From a virus, in IMG/VR virus record IMGVR_UViG_3300046559_000174, positions 1-26,156 of that record: 26,156 nt of DNA. The stretch is one strand, 5' to 3'. The position numbers were made by a program, and so were the translations under genes. Below are positions 12,710 through 22,473 of the stretch, piece after piece; positions within the stretch are counted from its first letter, which is position 1; the number at the start of each line of letters is the position of its first letter. The notes under the pieces were generated by a model, which worked only from the letters and a program-made list of their open reading frames with translations, was not told where the DNA came from and ran no database searches.

Positions 12710-14238
12710 CGTTCCACCTCGAAGGGGTTGCGGTCGTAGCCGTCCGCGAACTTCGTCCGCTTCTGCGTTAGCTCAGGGGCCGCCCGTAGTGCCGTGCGCT
12801 GCTCGCCCGCCCCCAGAAGCATATATTGAGCCGCTTCCGCCACATGGCTGAACATATCCTTGACCGGCAGATCGTGATAGCGCTCCTGTCCTGTTACCTG
12901 TACGCGCTTGTAATGGTAGCCGCCCGCGAGCGCCTTGCGGAGCTTCTGGCAGTTGGGATGGATGAGCATCCCAGGCTCGCCATCGACCATCTTGTTCAGG
13001 AAATAGGCGAAGGTCTCGCGACGTTTGGTCGGGTCGTTCGTCGCTGCCGGACGCGCGGCAATACCAGCCGCCCGCAGCACCTCGAAGGGCGTTCCCTTGT
13101 CGGTCTGCGCTCGCGTGTCGCCAGCGGGGTCGCCGGTTATGGACGCGATCTTGTAGTCCGCGAACTCCCCACGGAGCGTTTGCCCGAGGAGATTACCAAA
13201 TTCAAGGGCGCCCATATCCTCGGTGACGATTTCTTTATATACACGCCACGCACCCATGATCGTCCGTTGAGCGATAGTTGCCGCCGGCGTGAGCCCAAAG
13301 TCGATGCCAACGTAGATCGGCAGATTGCGGTTAAGCGCAAACTCCCGGCAGTGCATTCCGTCGCGATACTCGGGATAGACGGGCTTCCCGTCGAGGACGA
13401 ACCCATACTCACCGTCAACATAGACCTTGATCCATTCGTTCGATTTGCCAGCACTTAGGCGCTCGTAATAGCCGGGAGTGAGGTTCTTTATATTCTCCGC
13501 GTTCGGGGCGCGTCCGCCCGGTTGCGCGTAGAAGCGCTGGAGCGACTGGTCTTTGCGGAGCGTGCCCATCTCGCGCAACCTATCGGCAATCTCCTCGTTC
13601 TTTATTGTCATTTCGGGGTCGGCGAAGTCAGCCATCTTCGCCCACCAATGGTCGGTATCGGGCGAGTTGGTATCCATGATGATTTGCGGGGCCGCGCAGC
13701 CATGAGTGACGTTGCCCTTGGGTCCGCGTACCGTGCGTGGGAAGCGCCCAACGCGGCCCGTGAGCCCGTCAAGGATGACCTTGGGGAGTTCGCGCGCTTC
13801 GTTGATCCACGCATCGCTCAATTCGAGCGACAGCAGGTGCCGAAGGTCGTCCGGCTGGTCGAGGGCGAGGAAGATGATTTCCCAATCGACCTTGGGGTTA
13901 TCCGTCTGGATGCGATGCATCGGTGGTCCCTTCTCGCGCCAGCGTCCCACGTTCGGCGGCACCCATTGCTGCCACGTCTTAATGGTCGTGGTCGTGAGTT
14001 CGGGATAGGTATTGCGGATAATCGCGGTGCGACGCCTGACGACGCCATCTGGCCCAGGCCGCTGAAGCGTGAAGTTTCGGAGAAGTTTCGCGATGCAGGC
14101 GGTCGATTTGCCGGAGCCGAAGGGACCGCGGATACCGCAGAGCAGCGCATCGTCCGCCACGAAGGCACGCGAGACCGGCCCCGGCGGATTCCAGGTGAAG
14201 TTGATCGGCTGCTCGACTTGCTTGACGGTGGTTTTCAT
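12706..14238 (-). CDS. terL: terminase large subunit
   Basis: This is the DNA-packaging motor: an ATPase that pumps DNA into the prohead and a nuclease that cuts it. In the 510 residues, Walker A is GPFGSGKST at 38-46 and the Walker B region is ELSDAWINEARE at about 139-150 with the catalytic acidic residue near E147. A coupling-type motif DTNSP is at 189-193. The nuclease domain shows IYVGIDFGLTP (Asp at 313), ITGDPAGD (Asp at 370) and KDMFSHVAEA (Asp at 461), the three acidic positions expected of the RNase H fold. Length is typical. No small terminase subunit is visible in the window. The start overlaps the gp16-like stop as ATGA. Confidence 0.92.
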   Translation of the reverse strand: MKTTVKQVEQPINFTWNPPGPVSRAFVADDALLCGIRGPFGSGKSTACIAKLLRNFTLQRPGPDGVVRRRTAIIRNTYPELTTTTIKTWQQWVPPNVGRWREKGPPMHRIQTDNPKVDWEIIFLALDQPDDLRHLLSLELSDAWINEARELPKVILDGLTGRVGRFPRTVRGPKGNVTHGCAAPQIIMDTNSPDTDHWWAKMADFADPEMTIKNEEIADRLREMGTLRKDQSLQRFYAQPGGRAPNAENIKNLTPGYYERLSAGKSNEWIKVYVDGEYGFVLDGKPVYPEYRDGMHCREFALNRNLPIYVGIDFGLTPAATIAQRTIMGAWRVYKEIVTEDMGALEFGNLLGQTLRGEFADYKIASITGDPAGDTRAQTDKGTPFEVLRAAGIAARPAATNDPTKRRETFAYFLNKMVDGEPGMLIHPNCQKLRKALAGGYHYKRVQVTGQERYHDLPVKDMFSHVAEAAQYMLLGAGEQRTALRAAPELTQKRTKFADGYDRNPFEVER

Positions 14239-17200
14239 AATGACGGCGCCGTGGCCGAAGCGGGCGTTATCCCGCCGCTAGGCGCTGGTTGATGGGCCAT
14301 TTCGCGATATTTCATCCGTGCCGCATAGCGCTGGCGAACGTCTGCACTTTCAGCATACAGCGAACCAATGGCGCCGTGGGTAAAGCCCGTTACTACATGC
14401 TCCAGCGCCTTAGCCCTTTCATCGCGTGGCGCCGACTTAAATTGCGGATCGGCCACCAGCGCATTCAACGCCTCGCGCATATTCATCCCCGTGCTTGGGT
14501 CTTTGATCGTGTTAGTTAAGACTTTGCCCCTATCCTGCTCTTGCGGTGTCAAGGCAACGCCAACGTCGGGACTATTTGGCTGATCGCCATACTTCGCCGC
14601 GCGGCCCGTTCCCGGCATTATGGCGGGGAACTTCATAGGGCTCGCCCCGTTATCGTATATCGCTTTAGCAACCGGGTCGTGCGTGTCGTGGCCTACAGAG
14701 AAGGGCCAGACCTCGTTCGCCATGAAGCCGCCGGGAACGGGAATCTTTTCGCCGTACAGGTCGCGCACAGGTGGAAGTTCCTGGCTGTAGCCGGGAGTGC
14801 CAGCCTTGAACTCGTCCATCATTCCGCGCGTCTGCCGCATAATCGGGTCTTCGCGCTTCGCTTCACCTTGGAGCGCAGCGGGAATTAACCCCTTCAATTC
14901 GCGCCCGCCGAACTTCGTCACGCCTTCGAGCGGGTCTTTGCCTTCCTTGGCGTCATCGAATAGCGAACTGAGATTCACGAAGGTCTGCACATAGCTTTGG
15001 CGGCTAAGATTACGCGCCATCGCCATCGCGAAGGCCGCGCCGACGTGCTCAAGCTGCTGCTCGCGGTCGCCAGGAGTCGCCTGTGCATAAGTATCGTGCA
15101 TATCCGCAGCGATGCCGAGCGGCATCGAAACCGGCTCCGCCCATCCATAAGGGATGTAGCTATCGCCAATATGAAACGAATACGGTTTCCAGCCGGTCGC
15201 CTTGAGGTCGCTCAGGAGCTTCGGGTCACTGGGGCCACCGCCTGTAATATGGCCGTCCATCGCCCATTGGCCCATCTTCACGCTCATCAGCGTGCCGAGT
15301 CCGAGTTTCGCCTTAGCGATCGCGCCGTCGGCACCACCAGCCTGCATATCCTGCCAAATTTGCTTGCTAAATACTCCGAGGGCCGAATTGTCGCGAGCGA
15401 ACTTCCAGAGGTTCGTCGGCACGCGACGGAACGGGAAAAGGAATCGCCCGAGCCCCAGTGGAATCTTGTCGAGCGAATCGCTAATCCCCTGCATCACCGG
15501 CCCGAGCGGATTCGAGTAGGTCTGTGTACTCGCGAAGTTCCGCGCGTTCGCCAGCATCTCGGGCGGCGTATCGTTGGTCAGGTCGGCCACGCGCTGCTTG
15601 ATAAAATTGCCAGCTTCACCACCACTGAGACCTTGATCCATCGCCTCTTTCCAGCCCTGACGTTCCGCGAGGGCGGCAACCTGCGCCCGCATATTCATCG
15701 TGCGCGCGAAGTCCTGAAGTCCGCCCATGCTGCGCGGGCCAAGACCGATGACGTGGCCGAGCAGGTCGATGCCCTGTCCGGTTAGGGTGTTCTCGAAGCG
15801 CGTTCCCGTCGAAGTGATCTGCGTCAGTGGGCGCTCGAAGGCTGCTTCTTCGCCGGGGTAGAGTCGATCAAACTCCGACGTGCCGCTTTTCCAAGTCTTC
15901 CCCGCAATACGAAGCGCGTCGCCCACATTGTGCATCCAGGCGTTAACCATCGCGGGCGCTTCGGTCGGCGCCACATCGCTGCTGGTCATCGCGGCTATCT
16001 GGCGCGTTGGAATCGAGAGTGCCATCGACCAGAGGTCGCCGGTCGCTTTTTTGACCAACGTGCGCGGACGTGAGAGCAGGGCGCCATAGTAGTAATCGCT
16101 GATGGCTCCCTTAAGAGAACCGCCAGCCTGCACATTCTCGTTCATCTTGCCGAGTTGGGCTGCAATCGCGTCGGGGTCGGCGTGGCCAGCGAACATCTGC
16201 ATCATGTCGGTCATGTTCTGGCCGTCGCCCGCTTGTAAGGCGAAGCGATTGACTGCGCTCGCCATTGCCGTTTCGGGATTCTTGAGCGGATCGAGAATCT
16301 GGAGAGTACGTCCTGCCGCGCTACGCTCGCCCGCGACTCTGCCGGCCTGCGGAGCCAACGCGGAGACACGATTAAACCATGCTTGAGAATCCGCGGTCAC
16401 GTCCTCACCCGCCGCTTGGCGTTTGAGAATGTCGAGAGCGCTATTTCGTAGTTCGATCGCTTCCCCGTGAACCGTTTGCGCGAGTGCGGCAACTCGCATC
16501 GTTTGCTCAGGGTCGCCGATGTTCTGCGCCTTCAGTTGCTCCATCGTCAGGCCGAGTTTCTTCGCGTTCGCCATTGTCTGAGCGACCGGAACCTGCGTCG
16601 CGAGGTCGGGGCGATTCACTTCCGCCGCGCCGCCTTCGCCGACTTGGAGTTTCTTGAATAGGTCGGCTTGCTTCTGGGCGAGGGTCTGCGCAGCAGCTAA
16701 CGGAGTCGCGTGCTCGGGAACGATCATGTCGGGCGTTAAATCGACGGCCTTTGCGGGAGCGGTAACTATTGTCTGTGCCTGTTTCCCCGCTTCAATGTCT
16801 GCCGCCCATTTCTGATGCTGATTAACGATCCCCTCCATATCGGCAATGGATGTCTTCAGCTTTTCCTGTTGCATCTCGTTTGTTGCGAGATGTTGCGCGG
16901 CCTCTTGGGGATCGATGCCCTCGGGAAGATTCTTCGATGTTTCCAGTAGTTGTCCGTGAAGCGATTGGGTCTCGGCTAATTGACCCCTCAGATTATCCAG
17001 TACCCCTTGCACTTTGGCAGTCCGCTCAGCCAGCGTAGTTACGGGAGCAGGCGCGGCAGTCGTTGCTACCGGCCCGCCCCCTTCGGCAGCCGGAGCAGCA
17101 GCAGCCGGTGCCGATTCTGAAGCCACCGGATTGCCTTGGGCGTCAACGATGCCACTAGATTTGGCGGGAACGCCACTTGGCGCCTCGCCCGAGGGCAATC

Positions 17201-18077
17201 CCGCAAACATACCCATGCCAGTCGCGAACGAGCCCGCAAGGCCCGAAATCGCGTCAAGCATCGGATGATTGTTCCCGTAGAGCTTACGCGCCTGCTGGAT
17301 CGTCGCTTCAGCGCCGAGGCTTTGCGCCTTATCGAGCAGCACGCCGCCCACGATCGCGGCGGGCGCGGCAACACCGGCCGCCATGAGCGCCGCCGCTCCT
17401 CCTCCGATCCCGGCTGCTTTCTGGACGACTTCGGCGCCTTTGGTCGCGGTTTCAAGGTTACTGAGATTCTGGCCCGCTTCCGCTTGCGCCTGATTGGCTT
17501 GCTCCTGTTGAGGTAATAGTTTGTCCGATGGGCGACCACCGCCAACCGGCGTCCCTTCGCTCGAAGCGCCAGCATCTTGCGCATCACCACCCGCATCCAG
17601 GGCTATACCGAGAGATTTCCATTCGTCGGGATGCGTCCGTAGATAGGCCATCCCATAATCGACCTTGGAATCGTCCGCATGGCGCGCGGCGTAGGCTTGT
17701 TCCGCCCCGACCGGATCGTCGCTTCGGCCGCCCGACCTCGCCAACACATTATCGGCATACTGAAGCGCCGCAGGGTCACGCTCGCCGCGGTCGTACTTCC
17801 CTGGCCCCTGGTTGTAGGCGATTAGCGCCGCGCGCTCGTTACCTTGATACTTGTCGAGCAGGTCGCCCATGTAGCGCGTGCCGACCTGTCGGTTAACATT
17901 CGGGTCTTTGAGCGTGGACGGATCGACGCCGTAATCCTTCGCCGTCGAGGGCATTACCTGCATCAGCCCTTGCGCGTTTTCGCCCGTCCAATTGTCGGGA
18001 CCAGTGACGCTAGGGCGCCCACCGGACTCCTCATGGATCATGGCGTCGATAAGCTCAGGGCGCGGAGTAGTCGGCAT
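14235..18077 (-). CDS. gp16-like internal virion protein with lytic transglycosylase domain
   Basis: The 1280-residue protein combines an N-terminal soluble-lytic-transglycosylase domain with a very long ejection-protein body, like T7 gp16. Residues 1-95 show the family motifs: IHEESGGRP with the likely catalytic Glu at 17, AQGLMQVMPST at 36-45 and IAYNQGPGKY at 86-95. This domain would cleave murein as the ejected proteins form a conduit across the envelope. An Ala/Gly/Val-rich segment at about 215-250 (AAGIGGGAAALMAAGVAAPA) could associate with membrane, and long helical regions follow (about 350-450). The start overlaps the gp15-like stop as TAATG. Confidence 0.88.
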   Translation of the reverse strand: MPTTPRPELIDAMIHEESGGRPSVTGPDNWTGENAQGLMQVMPSTAKDYGVDPSTLKDPNVNRQVGTRYMGDLLDKYQGNERAALIAYNQGPGKYDRGERDPAALQYADNVLARSGGRSDDPVGAEQAYAARHADDSKVDYGMAYLRTHPDEWKSLGIALDAGGDAQDAGASSEGTPVGGGRPSDKLLPQQEQANQAQAEAGQNLSNLETATKGAEVVQKAAGIGGGAAALMAAGVAAPAAIVGGVLLDKAQSLGAEATIQQARKLYGNNHPMLDAISGLAGSFATGMGMFAGLPSGEAPSGVPAKSSGIVDAQGNPVASESAPAAAAPAAEGGGPVATTAAPAPVTTLAERTAKVQGVLDNLRGQLAETQSLHGQLLETSKNLPEGIDPQEAAQHLATNEMQQEKLKTSIADMEGIVNQHQKWAADIEAGKQAQTIVTAPAKAVDLTPDMIVPEHATPLAAAQTLAQKQADLFKKLQVGEGGAAEVNRPDLATQVPVAQTMANAKKLGLTMEQLKAQNIGDPEQTMRVAALAQTVHGEAIELRNSALDILKRQAAGEDVTADSQAWFNRVSALAPQAGRVAGERSAAGRTLQILDPLKNPETAMASAVNRFALQAGDGQNMTDMMQMFAGHADPDAIAAQLGKMNENVQAGGSLKGAISDYYYGALLSRPRTLVKKATGDLWSMALSIPTRQIAAMTSSDVAPTEAPAMVNAWMHNVGDALRIAGKTWKSGTSEFDRLYPGEEAAFERPLTQITSTGTRFENTLTGQGIDLLGHVIGLGPRSMGGLQDFARTMNMRAQVAALAERQGWKEAMDQGLSGGEAGNFIKQRVADLTNDTPPEMLANARNFASTQTYSNPLGPVMQGISDSLDKIPLGLGRFLFPFRRVPTNLWKFARDNSALGVFSKQIWQDMQAGGADGAIAKAKLGLGTLMSVKMGQWAMDGHITGGGPSDPKLLSDLKATGWKPYSFHIGDSYIPYGWAEPVSMPLGIAADMHDTYAQATPGDREQQLEHVGAAFAMAMARNLSRQSYVQTFVNLSSLFDDAKEGKDPLEGVTKFGGRELKGLIPAALQGEAKREDPIMRQTRGMMDEFKAGTPGYSQELPPVRDLYGEKIPVPGGFMANEVWPFSVGHDTHDPVAKAIYDNGASPMKFPAIMPGTGRAAKYGDQPNSPDVGVALTPQEQDRGKVLTNTIKDPSTGMNMREALNALVADPQFKSAPRDERAKALEHVVTGFTHGAIGSLYAESADVRQRYAARMKYREMAHQPAPSGGITPASATAPSL

Positions 18078-19537
18078 TACATCCCCCCTGCGCTTTCATC
18101 GCCCGCGGGCGTGATAACGAAGTTGACCGACCTGGCGCGTTCGGCGGCGCGTAGCGCCTGCTCACGAGTGATCGTGCTCGGCAACGGAACGTGCGGTACC
18201 GGCTTGGAAGCTGGCGCATAGCGGCGGCGAATCGCTTCGACCTGCTTCTGCACATCGCTAGGCGTCTTGAACTCGCCCGCATCCCACGCCGTTTTGAGGT
18301 CGCCCAACGCCTCGCTCATGTTCTGCGTCCGATGGGTGAAATCGTCCGACATAAAGCTCTTGGGGAACATATCGCGGATAGCCTGCTGGGCTTGATCATA
18401 GGACGCCTTGAGCGGTTTCTTGGCTGCTTCCAGCGTGTCCGTGCGCCACGCAATTAGCCTATTCCGGTCGGGGCCGTTGATGGTATTCGGGTCGATTGCC
18501 TGAATATCTGCCGCGCTGACGCTATTCGGGTCGTTGGTAATGCGGTCCTTCCAGAAATCGACCACCCCCGGCGCCGAGTCATCGAAGATTTTCCCGTGCG
18601 TATAGATGCGCCCTTCTTGCTGGGAAATCATGCCGTCGTGGTAAGCCTCGGTCGCAGCTTGCACGAGGCCCGGATCGTGTGCGTTCATCATGCCGTCGAG
18701 CTTTGTAACCGTTTGCGCACGCGCGAGCGCATGGGCGGTCTCGCTCTGCCGGATAGGTTCGCGCACCGCCATATCTGATACGCGCTGCAACGCCCCGACT
18801 TCAGACGCGGTAAAGCGCCCCGAGTTCTGATTCAGGAAGGAATCGAGAGCGCCGGGATTGGATGGGTCGGGGTTGCGTGCGATAGCCTGCGCCCGATTGA
18901 GCGACTTGTCCTGATTGTAATTTGCGATGAGTGCGTTCGCCGTGTTGGGGTTCTTCCCGTAGAGCGCCTGAATCATGCCGAGGTGATTCTGCTCGACGGC
19001 ATCCGCCTGCGCATTATTGGCGAAGGTGCCATCGGGCTTGATAACGAAATTCGGTCCCGCGATATTGGCCGCAGTCTTCCCGTTAATCGTCACCTGATTG
19101 TGGTGATCGACCATCGTCTGCGACGCACCCGCGCGAAGCGCTTCGTCCGCGTATTGCGCTCCCATCTTCGGCAGTTCGGATTGGAGATAGCCCGCGATAT
19201 GCGCGTTCTGCGGATCGGTGAGCGCCGCCTGAAGGATATCGTTGCTCTTTTGCTTAAACGCATCGGCCTGCTGGTCGCCGGGAAGCTGCTTGACATCGAC
19301 GAGCGCCTGAGTGAGCCCCTTGCGTACGCCATTGCTAACCGTATCGGCGTCGAGGATTTGCTTATGCTGGTACTGGACGGCGAGGATATCCGCGAGCTTG
19401 CCGAGCCCTTCGCCGACCTGCGCCTCTCCCTTAGCCTCGGGCGCGGGAATCTGCGGCGCGGTGCGAGCGTAGCGCGGCGGAACGTCGGCGACACCGACGG
19501 TCTGCTGAATCTGGGGTATCTGTGCGAATTCGCCCAT
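18077..19537 (-). CDS. gp15-like internal virion protein
   Basis: The 486-residue, Gln/Ala-rich, mainly helical protein lies exactly where T7 gene 15 would be, between gp14-like and gp16-like genes. It starts MGEFAQIPQIQQTVGVADVP and continues with ALGDLKTAWDAGEF and similar amphipathic helices; there is no signal peptide or membrane segment. In T7 such a protein is part of the internal core and is ejected into the cell with gp14 and gp16. The assignment rests on position, size and composition more than on motifs; it is somewhat shorter than T7 gp15. The TAATG overlaps at both ends suggest coupled translation with its partners. Confidence 0.72.
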   Translation of the reverse strand: MGEFAQIPQIQQTVGVADVPPRYARTAPQIPAPEAKGEAQVGEGLGKLADILAVQYQHKQILDADTVSNGVRKGLTQALVDVKQLPGDQQADAFKQKSNDILQAALTDPQNAHIAGYLQSELPKMGAQYADEALRAGASQTMVDHHNQVTINGKTAANIAGPNFVIKPDGTFANNAQADAVEQNHLGMIQALYGKNPNTANALIANYNQDKSLNRAQAIARNPDPSNPGALDSFLNQNSGRFTASEVGALQRVSDMAVREPIRQSETAHALARAQTVTKLDGMMNAHDPGLVQAATEAYHDGMISQQEGRIYTHGKIFDDSAPGVVDFWKDRITNDPNSVSAADIQAIDPNTINGPDRNRLIAWRTDTLEAAKKPLKASYDQAQQAIRDMFPKSFMSDDFTHRTQNMSEALGDLKTAWDAGEFKTPSDVQKQVEAIRRRYAPASKPVPHVPLPSTITREQALRAAERARSVNFVITPAGDESAGGM

Positions 19538-20076
19538 TAGAAGCCCATGCTATTGCCCAGCAACGGAATGAAATTCGTGCTCGTGCTGCCGCTGCTCCCG
19601 TAACCTACGCCACGCGACATCAGCATCGACGTACCAATTCGACCGCCGCTGCCGATCGCGTCCCCCATACCGCTCAAAATCCCTTCCTGCGTCGGCTTAA
19701 TCTGGTTCGCCTGCCACTGCTGGAAGTTGGCCTGATTCTTGAGGCTCGACGATTCCAGTTCACCCTGATACCAAGTGTTCAACTCGTTCATACGGGCGTT
19801 AGTCGCGCTCTGCTTCTCGACCGTCCGCACGCTTCCGCCAGTCCCGATATTGGCCCCCGCGAAGCCTGCTGCCTGCTCACCTAACAATCCTTGGTCTTTG
19901 CGAATCTCCTCCGCTTCATTTGCCGCACCGGCGGCGCTCGCCTGCTTGGCTTCCTGATTGAGCGCGGTAGCGTTGTACTCGGCGATATTCTTCTGCTGCT
20001 GCGCTTGCGACGCCGCAGCCATCCCCTGCATAACCGCCGAGCCCACCGCCATGATTGCCATTGCTGGGCCAGCCAT
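19537..20076 (-). CDS. gp14-like internal virion protein
   Basis: The 179-residue product begins with a hydrophobic Ala/Met-rich helix (MAGPAMAIMAVGSAVMQGMA), then AQQQKNIAEYNATALNQEAK, a pattern common to gp14-like internal virion proteins of podoviruses. The middle is a long Gln/Ala/Glu helix and the tail is Gly/Ser-rich (GSGGRIGTSMLMSRG). T7 gp14 is of similar size and forms the outer-membrane pore during ejection; the same role is inferred here. Start and stop overlap neighbours as TGATG and TAATG. Confidence 0.78.
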   Translation of the reverse strand: MAGPAMAIMAVGSAVMQGMAAASQAQQQKNIAEYNATALNQEAKQASAAGAANEAEEIRKDQGLLGEQAAGFAGANIGTGGSVRTVEKQSATNARMNELNTWYQGELESSSLKNQANFQQWQANQIKPTQEGILSGMGDAIGSGGRIGTSMLMSRGVGYGSSGSTSTNFIPLLGNSMGF

Positions 20077-20492
20077 CAGCTAATCCTCGCGTACAGGCCC
20101 GCATCGTGACCTTGGTAGAAGTTGTGCATAATGCCTTCGAGGCCGAAGCCGAGAATCTTCGTCACCCAGCGATGGCCTTTCACGTTGCCCCTGCTCACCG
20201 TTGTTTCGATGCGCGGGATGCGCGATTCGATAAACCACGCCCGCATGGCCTTGTTGAGACTCAGAAAATGTCGCGACGCGAGCTTCGGATCGGTGAGCGC
20301 CCAGCAGCGATAAGTATATTCGTTGATCGGGTAGAGTCCGACGCACGCAGCGACGCCCTCATCAACCAGGCCAGCAAAGGCGGGACCGCCGTCGATGGTC
20401 TTCTGGATGTAGGCCAAGGCTTCCTGCGCCTCTTCCACGCCCTGCGCGGCCAGGGTCTCGACGTGCGCTCGCGTTAGTTGCTCAATCTTCAC
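20076..20492 (-). CDS. gp13-like / GNAT-fold small virion-associated protein
   Basis: The 138-residue product starts at a GTG that overlaps the previous gene by 11 nt (MKIEQLTRAHVETLAAQGVE). The centre has acetyltransferase-like traits: VGLYPINEYTYRCWALTDPK, then a strand and helix near ETTVSRGNVKGHRWVTKILG and FGLEGIMHNFYQGHDAGLYA, which resembles the end of a GNAT domain. Small proteins of this type are frequent between nozzle and internal virion genes in T7-like phages, where T7 gp13 sits. Catalytic activity is doubtful and was not established from sequence; a role in virion assembly is more likely. Confidence 0.68.
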   Translation of the reverse strand: MKIEQLTRAHVETLAAQGVEEAQEALAYIQKTIDGGPAFAGLVDEGVAACVGLYPINEYTYRCWALTDPKLASRHFLSLNKAMRAWFIESRIPRIETTVSRGNVKGHRWVTKILGFGLEGIMHNFYQGHDAGLYARIS

Positions 20493-22473
20493 TGTCTAAG
20501 TTGGGATAGATTCCCACCACCGTCATCGGGTACGGCTCGTCGTTAAGCATCGTTATGCGACCTTCGACTTCGTAACCCGCAGGGAAATTGAACGCATAGG
20601 TCTCCTCCGGCCAGAGGCCGTTATAGACCGTGAGCGCCTGACTCATCGGGTCGTCGGGGTCGCGCATCTCCACATTGTCGAAAATACTTTCGGGCGGGTC
20701 GCTCAATTCTTTATCGGGATCTTCTCTGCCAATCTTGCCGCCAAGCGTATTCTGAAAGCGCACAGTGAGGTCGGTTATGCGCTTGACCTTGCCCGCCGCG
20801 GAGCCTGTGGTCGCCCCCGCCTCAATCGGCATCGTCGTGAGACGCGCGAGCTGCGGGAGTCCGATTTGCACTATCTTGGCCGGCCACTGAAGCGAGATTT
20901 GACCGCCCGTCACGACGCAATCTGGATGCAACGCGCCATCCGTCAACACCTTCACGGTCTGGCCTTCGAGGTAGCCGAGGCCGGTAATCGTCTGCGTCGC
21001 CGCGCCGTTGTAGGTCGTCCCCGAGTCCGAATAGAAGGCGTCGGTCGCGAGGTCGTCCCCGGTCACGAAATGCGGCGCCATATATTCGACGTACTGCTTG
21101 GTGACGCCGTTGATGGAGCGCTGGACAATCATCCAGAGGTCGTCCTGCGACTTCGAGGGATTCGGGATGCAGGCGATGGCCCTCACCCCACCAACCATCG
21201 GATGGCGATGCCATGCTGTCACGCCCTGCTCCTCGTTGAAGGTGAAGCCGATAAGGTCGCCAGCAGGAGTCGGAGTAGTCGCGAACGGTATGATCTGCTG
21301 GAAATGGCCGCCGAGATGCTGATTCGTCAGGGTCACGCCACCGTCGGCAGAATAGGCGTTCGTGAGCACGTCGAGCGCGTTGGTGTTCCGCAATCCAATG
21401 CCGATGCCGATATCGTCGGGCGCTCCGATGATCGCGAAGATGGTCGCGCTCATAAACGATGGAACTTCGGGCAACACCGGAATCGTTGCGCCCCAGCCCT
21501 TGCCGTCGCTGCTGGCCGCAATCAGCGCCTCCTGTGATAGCGGGCTAGTCGCCGTGACCCGCGTGCCGACCATGTAAAGCAGACCGCCGACTTCGGTGAT
21601 GGCAACGAAATCGTCGGCTGGCACCGCCGGCGGATCGGCGGCTGAGGTATAGCCGTAAGTCCACGCTTGGTCGGGCGCAGGCGACCAGACAATGCCGTTG
21701 TGCGGATCGGCGGACGCGCCGCCCTTGTTCGCGATTCCTACCCATAGATTCAATCGCGACGAATACCAGAGTGGAGACGGAAAACTGACCATATGCGGAT
21801 AGTTCGCGGGGAACACTTGATCTATCCAGGTAATTCCGTCGGTCGATTTGAATACCTTTGTCGTGCCGATTACCCAGAGAGTAGTTCCGTCGTCATAAAT
21901 CTGAGAATAAAAGCTATCGACGGCATTCCGATTCGTCCAAGTCGCGCCGCCCGCCGGCGAAGTCCATATTTTGTCGCCGACCGCGATCCAGAGATTCAGC
22001 CGGGGAATCCATTTCAGCGCCTGAATCGCGTCGAAACTATTAGACGCTTCAACGATAACTGGCGCCCATGAGGTCTTGGGCGAAGTAGAAGTAAAGACCG
22101 CAGGGTTTCCATTAAGATCGAGCGCGCCGATTGCATAAGTCGTCCCATCGAAGTCGATGGCTTGTGGGCCGGTCTGCGGCTGTCGGTTGCCGCCCTGCCC
22201 GCCAATGAAGGTGGTGCCATCGTTGAGATTGACCGGCATCGCCCAAGTGCCATCCCACACGGCAATCACGGCTGGCGATACGAAATTCGTAGAGATGATG
22301 ATCTTGCCATCGTAGTAGAGGTCACCGCCGTAGCTGGGGACAGCAGCAGCCAGCGCAAGCGCCCCCAGACCGACCACGGCGGCGTAGGTTTTCAGGTCGA
22401 TGGTCATCCAAATCGGCTCCGCTGGCGGCGTCGTCGAGATATTGTTGAGGATATAGGTCGTCGTGCCAGCCAT
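20482..22473 (-). CDS. second nozzle gene: Asp-box beta-propeller plus C-terminal tail tubular protein B domain
   Basis: The 663-residue protein has two parts. Residues about 50-400 form a probable beta-propeller with Asp-box (BNR) motifs: SPAGGATW (172-179), STDGITW (210-216), SSDGKGW (321-327) and SADGGVTL (375-382). From about 405 it becomes the C-terminal part of tail tubular protein B: GDLIGFTFNEEQGVTAWHRH, then DDLWMIVQRSINGVTKQYVE, YLEGQTVKVLTDGALHPD and WPAKIVQIGLPQLARLTTMP. In one-gene nozzles this would follow directly the last residues of the neighbouring 606-residue protein. The propeller could bind host glycans; no sialidase catalytic set was identified. The start is fused to the upstream stop as TGATG. 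Confidence 0.82.
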   Translation of the reverse strand: MAGTTTYILNNISTTPPAEPIWMTIDLKTYAAVVGLGALALAAAVPSYGGDLYYDGKIIISTNFVSPAVIAVWDGTWAMPVNLNDGTTFIGGQGGNRQPQTGPQAIDFDGTTYAIGALDLNGNPAVFTSTSPKTSWAPVIVEASNSFDAIQALKWIPRLNLWIAVGDKIWTSPAGGATWTNRNAVDSFYSQIYDDGTTLWVIGTTKVFKSTDGITWIDQVFPANYPHMVSFPSPLWYSSRLNLWVGIANKGGASADPHNGIVWSPAPDQAWTYGYTSAADPPAVPADDFVAITEVGGLLYMVGTRVTATSPLSQEALIAASSDGKGWGATIPVLPEVPSFMSATIFAIIGAPDDIGIGIGLRNTNALDVLTNAYSADGGVTLTNQHLGGHFQQIIPFATTPTPAGDLIGFTFNEEQGVTAWHRHPMVGGVRAIACIPNPSKSQDDLWMIVQRSINGVTKQYVEYMAPHFVTGDDLATDAFYSDSGTTYNGAATQTITGLGYLEGQTVKVLTDGALHPDCVVTGGQISLQWPAKIVQIGLPQLARLTTMPIEAGATTGSAAGKVKRITDLTVRFQNTLGGKIGREDPDKELSDPPESIFDNVEMRDPDDPMSQALTVYNGLWPEETYAFNFPAGYEVEGRITMLNDEPYPMTVVGIYPNLDSED

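Noticed and set aside
13522-14292. 256-residue plus-strand open frame
   Set aside because: Shadow of the terminase gene, which has clear motifs in its own frame.
14997-15785. 262-residue plus-strand open frame
   Set aside because: Lies entirely inside the gp16-like gene on the other strand; His/Arg-rich composition is typical of an antisense shadow in GC-rich DNA.
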